From Lonicera japonica (lineage: Eukaryota; Streptophyta; Magnoliopsida; Dipsacales; Caprifoliaceae), in NCBI GenBank assembly GCA_021464415.1, contig CM038466.1:28583017-28647016 (forward strand): 64,000 nucleotides of DNA, given 5' to 3'. Positions 11,264 through 20,619 of this stretch are shown here, in pieces. The notes under the pieces were generated by a model. The model had not been told where the DNA came from, did no database searches, and was given only the letters and a program-made list of their open reading frames with translations. How positions within the stretch are numbered: the first letter of the stretch is position 1; every line of letters begins with the position of its first letter. The translations under genes were made by a program, and so were the position numbers.

Positions 11264-12156
11264 AGTCTTTTTGCCTCTAGCGAGGGCTTGTATTTGTGAT
11301 TTGCCTCTGGCGAGGGCTTGTGTTGTATTCTGGTAAATTTGATTTGTTGTTTCTCTTAGACTGCTAGAGTGAGAGAGAGGAATTTAGCGAGGGTGAAAAG
11401 AGCTTCTCGGGGTTTAATTTCTATCTGGATGTCCATTTTCCTGTATCTTTTTCGATCTTTACTCTCATGTTTTCCTCGAGTGAAGATACTTCTCTTAGAA
11501 GACAGTTTTCAAATTTCTTTTGCTCTTCGCAGTGTGGTGATTCGAGATTTTTCCAAACCATCTCTTCGGTATCGTGTTGAAAAGAAAATTTGTTTAAAAG
11601 TTCAATCTCTGACCTCTGGTATACTTAGTTCTCATTTTGTGGGCCCACATCATTTTCTGTTTTTCGATACCCTTATTTCTCCCTCGTTTTGGGAAAGACT
11701 TTTCCCGACCTTCTCTGTTTTTGACCATGAGTCTTTTTATCCCTTGGTCGTGATCAGGAGCCTTAGTCACCCAAAACGAAGCCCTGAGCCGATTTTGGCC
11801 TAGCTGTCACTTTTAGTGTGGCTCTCCCTATCACTCTGCATTTCTGTTTCTCTCGCTCACTCTAGGCGCTCATGCAGGTTCTTTCTTTTTTCTACTCTTT
11901 TAATTTTTTTTATTCCCATCTTATCTTGATATTTTTCTTTTTTGATTCAAAGATGGCTTTTTTGGAGATCAGAGATCACCTTAATCACTGTATTTTGTTC
12001 TCCCATTTTTCGGAGAGATGGTTTGGAAGTCCTTTCCTTGAATTTTCATCATGGGTGTGCAGTACTCAGAAAGGTTTTCGAAAACTGTTTCCCTGAAGCA
12101 TTCCTACAGGAGAAAAAAATGAGACAAAGGTCAAAAAATCAGGGGAGGGGGCCAAA
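11264..12156 (+). other. Conserved non-coding block upstream of ORF1 (element A)
   Basis: This T-rich stretch of about 0.8 kb has no convincing open frame. It is kept in the same place in C (about 39300-40170) and, inverted, in B (about 34165-35085). Shared landmarks are TTTTCCTCGAGTGA, GTGGGCCCA and CGAAGCCCTGAGCCG. It lies between the LTR-side repeat and the ORF1 promoter, so it could be an ORF1 upstream region or the element's own 3' untranslated region. Confidence 0.55.
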
Positions 12157-12243
12157 TGTCGTGCGACAATTCGGTGGAGAGCTCTTTGTCGCGCGACAAA
12201 GAGCCCATTTGTCGCGCGACAAACTGGCGTATTACATAAACCC
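12157..12243 (+). promoter_or_regulatory. ORF1 promoter with three palindromes (element A)
   Basis: Palindromes are at 12157-12168 (TGTCGTGCGACA), 12187-12198 and 12210-12221 (both TGTCGCGCGACA). The equivalents in B and C are followed at 10-12 bp by TATATAA; here the matching stretch reads TATTACATAAAC, a decayed TATA box. Confidence 0.65.
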
Positions 12244-12377
12244 CTTGCTAAGCTCATTCCACCTGATTCTCTCATTTCTCTTTCTCTCTCTAGCTCTCTT
12301 TCTCTTTTCTCTCAAGCGCGGAAGCCCTACCGCTTTTTCCATTTTTCCGACTTTCTCACTACTCTACTTATACATAG

Positions 12378-15300
12378 ATGGATCCCGCACAGCCAGATCG
12401 GCTTGAGGGTGACCAGGAGGGTTACTTTTACTGATGCTCAGGGAGTTCTCCGTTGCAGCCCTCACCACGATGATTAGGTTGATCTTGACTGGTATGGCGA
12501 GGATGGGGTGGACCGTGGTCGGGCGGTGGTCTACCGAGATGTGACCCGGGCTGCTCTAGTCACGGATGTTCCTTGGCTCTTGATAGAGCCCGTTTCTCAT
12601 GAGATCCGTCGACGGTCTCTGGTATGTCTTTTTTCATGTATTTATCTGCTCTATTATTTCTGTCGTTTCCTGCATGTATTTTGAACAATGTTAGTATGCA
12701 TGTCTGTTTAGAAATAACGTCCAATTTAGTGAACACATACTTTTACTCGTGATACCCTTTAGGTTTTTAGAAAACTACATAATCTATCCTCAAAATTCTA
12801 TAACTCTCATAATTACACCAAAGTACCCTCAGGTTTTGGAAAATTACATAATTTACCCTTATAGCCCTATAACTCTCATAATTACACCAAAGTACCCTTA
12901 GGTTTAGAAAATTACATAATTTACCCCTATGACCCTATAACTCTCATAATCACACCAAAGTACCCTCAGGTTTGGAAAATTATATATTTTACCCTCATAA
13001 CCCTATAACTCTAATAATTACACCAAAGTACCCTCAGGTTTTGGAAAATTACATAATTTACCCTCATAACCCTATAACTCTCATAATTACACCAAAGTAC
13101 CCTCAGGTTTTGGAAAATTACATAATTTACTCTTATAGCCCTATAACTCTCATAATTACACCAAAGTACCCTTAGGTTTGAAAAATTACATAATTTACCC
13201 TCATAACCCTATAACTCTCATAATTACACCAAAGTACCCTCAGGTTTTAGAAAATTACGTAATTTACCCCCATAGCCCTATAACTCTCATAATTACACCA
13301 AAGTACCCTCAGGTTTTGGAAAATTACATAATTTACCCTTATAGCCCTATAACTTTCATAATTTACCCTCAGGTTTTGGAAAATTACATAATGTATCCTT
13401 ATAACCCTATAAGTCTCATAATTACACCAAAGTACCCTCAGGTTTTGGAAAATTACATAATTTACCCTTATAACCCTATAACTCTCATAATTACACCAAA
13501 GTACCCTCAGGTTTGGAAAATTACATAATTTACCCTCATAACCCTATAACTCTCATAATTACACCAAAGTACCCTCAGGTTTGGAAAATTACATAATTTA
13601 CCCTTATAATCCTATAACTCTCATAATTACACCAAAGTACCCTTAGGTTTTGGAAAATTACATAATTTACCCCCATAGCCCTATAACTCTCATAATTACA
13701 CCAAAGTACCCTCAGGTTTTGGAAAATTATATAATTTACCCTCATAACCCTATAACTCTCATAATTACACCAAAGTACCCTAAGGTTATAGAAAATTACA
13801 TAATTTACCCCCATAGCCCTATAACTCTCATAATTACATCAATAACCCTTTATTTATTATATACATCACTCTTGTTGTTTGTAGTGGGTTGGCCGAGGTT
13901 GGGGTTCTCCCAACACTATTTCTCTAGAGTGGCGACAGGCATCGGCCCCTGTCTAGGAGTTACTCCTTGCGACTCCATTTGGTCCTCTTTTTGATGCCCT
14001 CCCGGAGCGGGTATCTAGGGAGGCTGTGCTGGTGTCGGCTCTGGCTTCTCACTAGTGGGACACCACTCATACCTTCTATTGGAGCTGGGGCGAGATGACG
14101 ATGACCCCCCTCGACTTATTTGCTTTGACCGGGATTTCTTCAGGGGGGTCCCTATCCAGATTGACGTCCTCTTGTGTCTGACGGCAGAGGGCATCGTCGG
14201 TGCACTAGGATGATTTCTGGAGCGGAGGAGTTCCGGGGACATGATTCCTCGGGCTATTTTGGTCACGCGTCTGGCGACAGAGAGAGCCAGATTGATTGCT
14301 TTAGGAGCGCCGATGACCTGCCAGGAGGCACGTCAGTATGCCCGCGTCCTTCTCTTACTGACGCTCCATGATCTGTTTGAGGCCCATGGGGGGGACACAG
14401 CCCATCTCTGGTGGCTGCCCTATCTCTGGGACTTTAGCATCATGTTCGACTACGATTGGGGCGGTTTTATCCTGGCCGTTCTTTACGATGCTATGGATCA
14501 GGTTTCTCGCCACTTAGCCCTGAACCTTAAGGGCTTTTCTTTGCTGTGGGAGGTATGTATTTCTGTTCCCTTATCTTTGTTCCAGTCTTTTACATATCAT
14601 CTGTTGATTGTTGCTGACATTCTTTATGTCTTCTCTTCAGAGTTGGTTCGTGGCCTATACCCGCCTGGTCGCGCCCAGGTGGATCTCCTCGTTGAGAACG
14701 AGGATCAGTTCCCCTTTCTCCGCCGATTCATCGCGGGGAACTACAGGGCTCTCTATATATACCGAACTTGGGAGACCAGAGCTGCTACCGTCCATGACCT
14801 GCTGAAGGAGCAGGTAAATATCTTAGTATTCTTTTTTTCAAATGGATAAATAGTAAATAGAATACAAATAACTGAAATAAAATTTTGTTTTTGTTCAGAT
14901 TGAGTGGGCCCCCTGGGGTGATCTGGGCCTCCACTTCGGATATGGCCGCGCTCTGACCGCCTCGAGGACCAGGCGGCTTATCAGGGACGAGTACGACCTT
15001 CACGTTTACTTGGGCAAGAGAGTTATTTGCCAGCACACACCGGCCTAGTGGCCCCGAGTTCCTCTATTTTTGCTGGTTCTGATGAGGCGGACGGGTGAGA
15101 TCGACCCGGTGACGGTGCAGGCGTTGGTCGACGGGCTCGGTTTTCAGACGTTCACTGAGAAGGGAGACTACACTGCCTTTGTTGCCCGTTACTTGATGAG
15201 GGAGCCGAAGGAGACTCGGGAACGGGTCTTCTACGAGAGGTACCGGGCATTGGGAGGCGATCCCAACTACATACGAGGACAGACTCATTTGTCCCGGACG

Positions 15301-16480
15301 GTTTCCGGTCAGCTGCCGCCTGTCCCCGATCAGAGGGACAACATTTTGGATTTTGACGATGATGATCCTGAGGGAGAGAGGGACGTCCCTGCTGGTGCTG
15401 AGGGAGGCGATGATAGGCTCGAGGGAGGTGATGATAGGCCCGAGGGAAGTAAGGGAGGCGGGGCAGCGGCTGTTCCAGAGCAGCCTCCTCAGACGACGCC
15501 TATGGAGGAGCAGCGTGCTGAGGGTTTTGAGTTTCCCATTGGTCCATCAGTATCACCTGGGGTAGTTTTTGAGGCTACTGAGAGAGAGGGAGCAGCTTTT
15601 TCTGAGTGATCCTAGGAGCCTGCGAACTTTGGGGTTGACTATGAGCAGTTTGGCTGACCCCTCCTGCTGCTGTGACTACTCCTTCCAGTGGGGTCCTACC
15701 TCTGAGAGAGACGGCCGTTGTGGATCCTCCAGGTGTCCATACTTATGCTACGCTGACTCTGCTTTTGTCGACTGCTATGGGCCCTCCGGCTCGCTCTCCC
15801 GGTCTTGGCGGCTCGTCTTCTCGGCCTCCCCTGTTCTCTATCTGCGAGGAGGGTGGGTCTTCTTCTGCTTTTATACCGGCGGGTTCGTCTGTTCACTCGA
15901 TAGATCTGCCGCCACTTCTTCGGGATATCTCTTATATTGGCGCCGGTCTACGTCAATATACGGTGCCCGAGTATCCTCTTCCTGAGGATACGTTTGACTA
16001 CTTGGGTGGTCACCCTGATGATGAGGTATATGTTTTATCTTCCCTTAATATCCCCTTATATCCGTGTTTATTTACTTTAACTGTGCTAATTCCCTTTTCT
16101 TTTTTTTTCAGCGGGTGAGCGTGCGTGTAGCGGATCTGAGAGCTTTGCATTCCCAATATCTCTACAGCTGGAACCTGCTCCAGTACGTTGGTCGAGACCC
16201 CACGATATACATGCGTGACTATCAGAGGGAAATCGATGTTTCCCTTCGGGCAGATGACCCTCTGTCCTCTTCTCGTGCTCGAACGGAGTCCTAGAAGAGC
16301 GCTAGTCAGACCTCTAGGCGATCTCGGTCCTCCGTGATTCGCCCCATGGCATCGGTCCAGTCGACGGGGCCTTCTCAGGCAGCAGTTCCTTCTCATCCGG
16401 ATGTCCCAGTGGTTGATCCTACTCCGGAGGAGGGTTCTGGTGACAGTGGTAACGTGTCGAAGCGCGCTAGGATAGATTAG
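12378..16480 (+). pseudogene. ORF1: plant mobile domain (PMD) gene, element A copy
   Basis: Five exons by comparison with C: 12378-12621, 13885-14552, 14641-14813, 14899-16025 and 16112-16480, all with GT/AG borders. Exon 1 starts MDPAQPDRLEGDQE. Exon 2 carries the PMD core (DTTHTF-WSWGEMTMTPLDLFALTGI). Exon 4 encodes a long acidic, proline-rich, low-complexity part. Exon 5 ends in a basic, nuclear-localisation-like tail. Lesions include a 2-base loss and a stop in exon 1, stops in exon 2 (after the S-A-P-V stretch and at the ASH-W position), a frame change at a G6 run near 14143, a 1-base loss in exon 3, and TAG in exon 5 near 16291. PMD proteins are known both as host genes and as transposon cargo; their biochemical role here is unknown. 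Confidence 0.75.
12765..13850 (+). repeat. 68-69 bp minisatellite in ORF1 intron 1 (element A)
   Basis: About 16 copies of an AT-rich unit containing GGAAAATTACATAATTTACC, CCTATAACTCTCATAATTAC and ACCAAAGTACCCTCAGG. It fills most of the intron between exon 1 (donor at 12622) and exon 2 (acceptor ending 13884). Open frames such as the one at 13178-13528 are periodic artefacts. Confidence 0.9.
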
Positions 16481-16795
16481 TTTTCTTTTCCTGCATTTAG
16501 TTAGTTCAGACAGATATGTAGTTCTTTATGTAGACAAAAATTTAGTTTTGAAAACTGTTCTTTTATTGGATTTATGAAAAATCTTTATTTGTGTCTGATG
16601 ATATACTTTTATTCTCTATCTGTGAAAAATATATTTATATGAATCAGTAATTTAGGAGCCATACCTTGTAACACAGTGATACTTAGGGTCCCTGCAAAAG
16701 AACATAGTGGGACAAATGTATTCAGAAGTGATTCTTTTGGCAAGAATGACTCTTATGTGTAAAAAAGGAAAAAACAAGGTGACACCAGAGGGAAT

Positions 16796-16873
16796 TGTCG
16801 CACGACAATCCCTTTTGGACATAGGTTTGTCGCGCGACAAACAGGTACAGGACCCTCTTTTTTGCTATAAATA
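16796..16873 (+). promoter_or_regulatory. ORF2 promoter (element A)
   Basis: Palindromes at 16796-16807 (TGTCGCACGACA) and 16828-16839 (TGTCGCGCGACA) precede TATAAATA at 16866-16873 by 26 bp. The ORF2 start codon is at 16913, so an expected transcription start near 16897 would leave a very short 5' leader. Confidence 0.75.
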
Positions 16874-16912
16874 CACATATCCTCCTTCCTTCATCCCTAC
16901 ACCTTTCCTAAA

Positions 16913-18169
16913 ATGTCTTCATATCGTACAAATTCTTATTTTTCTTATGTTAAAGCCCGAGATGCTCTAATAAATTTTGAGAATGGCTTGAACTTTAGTG
17001 CATTCAGTCCTTTAGCGGGTTGGTGCCATCGTCTTGTAAATTTTTCCTTTTTGCTAGGCGCTTTGTATTTCTAGAGCCCTGCTGATCATCTCTTCTGCTT
17101 CGGGCTAGATGAGCTATGTCCGACTTACGAGGAGTTTTCCTGGCTGTTGCGTTCTGACGTCCGTCTCCCGATGGCAGTTCCCATAGAAAAAATCGGTCCT
17201 CGAGATATGTTGATTGCCTTGTTAGCTATTTCCCAAACGTCCTGTGATGGTTTTATTATTTACGGGCTTCTTGACCTCCACAAGATGGTGAGGTTCTTTC
17301 ATCGTTATGAAGAGAGAGTCTCTTATAGCGTGGAGCGTACTACGGCGGCCTTGATATGTCTTGTTTCTGATATGTTACTAGTGACGGGCTCTTCCTGTGT
17401 CGATCCGACTATTCTGAGCTTGATTTACCATGCTAGGAATGGGGAGTCCATAGTGCCTATCGTTCTTGCAGAGACTCTGAATGGCCTAGACGATCTCCAA
17501 AGGGGAGCCTCACCTTTCTTCAAGGGAAGCCCTCGTTTACTTTACATGTGACTGTTGGAGCGTTTCCGATCGGTGGGTTTCAACGGGGTTCGGCTAGACA
17601 ACCTGACGCACTTCTTCCATCGTCTTCTTTTTGGTGCTTTGACCATGTCTTCCTCTGATTGGACGGTGTGATTTTCGGAGAATTTTTAGGCTATTCGGTG
17701 GAACATTCCTTGGTGGAAGTTGAGGGCAATGGTGCTTAGTACCGGAGGGCAGAATTATGTTCGGCTCCGTGGGCTCTAGTTCACCTCCTTTTATCTCCCA
17801 GGACGTCTTCTTCGGCAGTTCAACGTTCCTCAGGACATTCCCCTCGGCCTGAACAACTTTTCTTCAGATTCAAAGTTTGTGACCCCGTATGTTTCTTTAT
17901 CAGTGGAGAGGATGTGGCGTGCTCGACTGACTCGTCAGTTCAACTATGCCCGTTTTGGTATTTCCAGGCCCCTCCGGGATGACATCATTCGTTCTCGTTG
18001 GGGGTCTCTGGAAGGGGAGCTGATTGATGATCCTTTCCAAATGGAGTGGTTTTGGTTTATGAATTCTGAGCCCGCAAAGGAGAGTATCGTCTTTGTGTAC
18101 CAGATTTTGGATGAGGCTCGAATTGACTTGGCCACTGAGGACCCTGTTTGGCCGACCCCTAGGGATTAG
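16913..18169 (+). pseudogene. ORF2: DUF7745-like cargo gene, element A copy
   Basis: The 1257-bp frame keeps full length (419 codons with stop) but is interrupted by in-frame stops: TAG at 17072-17074 (Trp54 position), TGA within 17549-17551, then TGA and TAG around 17668-17688, and TAG near 17777. Sequence blocks YF-SPADHLF-FGLDELCPTYEEF, LIYHARNGESIVPIVLAETL and WRARLTRQFNYARFG resemble the plant DUF7745 group of transposon-associated proteins, which is related in style to PMD proteins. No catalytic motif was recognised. The start ATG is chosen because all three copies share it just downstream of the TATA box. Assignment to DUF7745 is from memory of the family pattern and is moderately sure. 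Confidence 0.7.
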
Positions 18170-18308
18170 GTTTTTCTGTATATTGTATTTCCTTTGTAAC
18201 TTTCGGTGTTCTGAACCACCTTAAAAATAAACGAGGGACTGCATTATGAGAAATAAATTTCTTTACGATGTTTAAACCGGGCCTGAAGTCACTTCTTAGG
18301 TTGCCTAC
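18170..18308. other. ORF2 3' flank up to the element B junction
   Basis: It contains AATAAA (near 18226 and 18263), which could serve as ORF2 polyadenylation signals, and a CCGGGCCTGAAG block that also lies between ORF2 and pol in B and C. It ends TTGCCTAC, where B's LTR starts; CCTAC is the expected 5-bp target duplication. Confidence 0.6.
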
Positions 18309-19868
18309 TGTAGACACCCCGATCCGTGACCCCTGCAAGAACCCTAACGACCTACGAGAACTACTGTTTTTGGAGTCTGGGACTCACCCGAGCACCTAAA
18401 ATTACCCCGAAAGGGTTTGTTGGCCAACAAACCTGTTTTTAAAAGGGATTATCGCACGATATATCAGTGTGTCGCGCGACAATCACTGGCATGTCGTGCG
18501 ACAATCACCTCTGGGTCGCGCGACAAACCCCTCTGACCCCGACCATCCACTCTCTGACACATCAGTCTGTCAGAGACATCACTTCAGCCATATGTCGCGC
18601 AACATTGGTCAACATGTCGCGCGACACTTGCCCTTTCTGGAGAAATATCGCGCGACAATCTTCCTCGAGCATTATAAATAGGCCAACACCCCCCAAGGGT
18701 TCAAGGACAGCAACTTGGAATTGGAGAATTATTGGCTTATATCTGATTTTCTAGTCTTTCGTCAAGTATTTTCTGTTATAATCTTATTTCTGAGGAATTA
18801 TTGGATTTATTCACGACACTCGACGTGTCCCGTCTCTGGAATCGAATTCTCAGAAAATATCTGAAGAAGGAAAAGATCATTATCGTCGGAGATCTCTCTA
18901 CCGTATTATATTTTCTTTCTTATTATTATTCTCGTCGAGAAGGTAAAGAAGATCTCTTCTAGTATTTAAATTATATATATGTGTACTTGTTTTACTTATG
19001 TTATTCAGTCCACGTTTTATTTGAATAAACTCATTGCCAAGTTACAAAGTAGTATGTTGTTTTCAAAACAAAAAGACCCTGATAAAATCATTTGCAAAAT
19101 CAGAAGAATTGGTACGTTATCGTCCGGACAAAATCCTGTTTTCAAAACTCGGACTGATAAAACTTATTTAGGAATTAAAATCAACATATCCTGTCTTTTT
19201 AGACTGCGACGTGTCTGATAAAACTCCCCTCAAGAGTTCTAATTCCATATTAAATTAGTCCCGATACAAGATCCGAACTTTTACAAAAGTAATCACAATA
19301 CGAGAAAACCGTCATTATCCGAGGAAATAATACGGAAAACTCTCTCTCTCAAAATAAAACAACTTTTATCACTTGTATTTACATCTTTCAAAATAATAAA
19401 AACATCGGATCTTGGAACACAAAAGTTTTTATCCCTTTCCCCGCTTTTCCCAGAAATTAGGGTTTTTTCACTTGGAAAGTAGTAGACTGTCAGTAAAAGC
19501 ATCCAAGTTTTTCAACATAAAATAAACATATAAGACCACTAGAGACCGAAAGGGCGGAATGGGTGCTTAACACCTTCCCAAACCATAATATAGTTTCCGA
19601 ACCCTATAGAATCCTGGTTCCGCAGACAAACGTGTAAAGAAAGGCTTATCTGTAGCCTTTTCTCTTACACAACTGTTTTGTCCGTTTTCTCGTAAAACGT
19701 ACTGGCGACTCTAAAGAAACCCTCTTGCATCTAGAAATAGAACATAGGGACACATTATATGAATTATTAACACCAACTGAAGCAAATGGAACGTCGAGAT
19801 CCGTTCCGACGTTCTAGACGCCCAGTAACGGGACCGAGACCCGGGGGTCGCATTTGCGGATTCTCACA
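18309..19868 (+). repeat. 5' LTR of element B
   Basis: Starts TGTAGACACCCCGATCC and ends GGATTCTCACA, 1560 bp, followed directly by a primer-binding-like sequence. It is the plus-strand equivalent of the LTRs at 9005-10300 and 37060-38612. Confidence 0.92.
18449..18680 (+). promoter_or_regulatory. LTR B promoter: palindrome cluster plus TATA box
   Basis: TGTCGCGCGACA at 18470-18481 and 18615-18626, with variants at 18449-18460 (decayed), 18492-18503, 18514-18525, 18593-18604 and 18647-18658. TATAAATA follows at 18673-18680, 14 bp after the last site. A hairpin with arms CTCTGACA (18552-18559) and TGTCAGAG (18568-18575) sits in the middle. Confidence 0.75.
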
Positions 19869-19889
19869 GTGGCGACTCTGCTGGGGACC
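19869..19889 (+). other. Candidate primer-binding site of element B
   Basis: One base after the LTR end the sequence reads TGGCGACTCTGCTGGGGA. The initial TGG would pair with a tRNA 3' CCA end. I cannot name the tRNA with certainty. Its position immediately after the LTR is what supports the call. Confidence 0.65.
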
Positions 19890-20619
19890 CTAGAAAACTA
19901 AACTCTTATATGCGGACTTTTGTTTATTTGTTGAATACCTGCCTTTACTGCTTTCCCTACTTGTGTTAATTGATTGAGAAGAAATATTTTTCCAAAAGGA
20001 GAAGTTTTAAAAAATACGTAATAAAGATAATGATATTTGTGAAACCAACCTTTCAAACTTTACACGCACTTTCACAAAATCATGCATTGGTTCTACGAGT
20101 GTGAATTTACCCCAAACCCTCGGAAGTATTATAAGTGAGTAGGGAGTTGGCTTGCTTGGGCCAACATAAACCGAAAGCATTTACTTCCACTCTCCTTGGC
20201 CAAGTACGCCCCCGAGGTATATCGAGTGACGAGAACACTCGCGTACTCGAAAAGTATATCAAAAGGCTCTTGCACGTACCCGCCCCTGGGGTATATCGTA
20301 AGGTCTTGCCAAATAGGAGGGAGCCTGAAGCCTTAACCGTTCGTACACCTACGCTACATATAAGATTGAGTTGGCTAAAACACTTGTCAAACAGCCGTAG
20401 GGGATGTACCACCTTACGGCTTACTTTACAACACCTTTTTAAAACTCGAGTTTCTTTCTCGGTGATTTTTAGTGTTTCTTTTGGCAAAAATCGAGTCGCA
20501 TCATAGTCTTCCTTCATCTCTGCCACGTGGTTTCGTCTACAGCCGTGAACAACGACAGTCTGGAAGGTTGGGCCGGTCGAGATCATACCGAAAGACTAGT
20601 AAGATCAAGCACACCCGAA
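19890..20619 (+). other. Leader between primer-binding site and gag (element B)
   Basis: About 730 bp with no gene. A short repeated phrase, CCCCGAGGTATATCG and CCCTGGGGTATATCG, lies near 20210 and 20284. Open frames here on either strand are not supported by family similarity. This is where packaging or dimerisation signals would be expected in a retrotransposon RNA, but nothing in the sequence proves it. Confidence 0.5.

Larger units (their letters stand above)
9005..18308 (-). mobile_element. Element A: Tat/Ogre-like LTR retrotransposon, 3' part
   Basis: This minus-sense element is recognised from its 3' LTR (9005-10300), the LTR-proximal tandem repeat, and the two cargo genes, which lie on the plus strand and are therefore antisense to the element. 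It is cut at 18308, where the 5' LTR of element B begins. In the intact order seen in C, the bases GTTCCCC should follow TTGCCTAC here and lead into the pol 3' end. So A's gag, pol and 5' LTR are displaced beyond B or lost. No primer-binding site lies left of 9005, which shows that the LTR at 9005 is the 3' one. Confidence 0.8.

Noticed and set aside
12840..13840. Telomere-like CCCTATAACCCTATA phrases
   Set aside because: They are part of the 68-bp unit and not a CCCTAAA heptamer array.
12765..13850. CRISPR-like array
   Set aside because: The repeat units are adjacent with no unique spacers, in a plant retrotransposon intron.
12972..13994. Open frames with NYIIYPHNPITLIITPKYPQ-type repeats
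   Set aside because: These are translations of the intron 1 minisatellite, present between a good splice donor and acceptor of ORF1.
20107..20586. A 159-codon minus-strand frame in the leader of element B
   Set aside because: No family resemblance, and it lies in the expected untranslated leader; no shared copy is available to support it.
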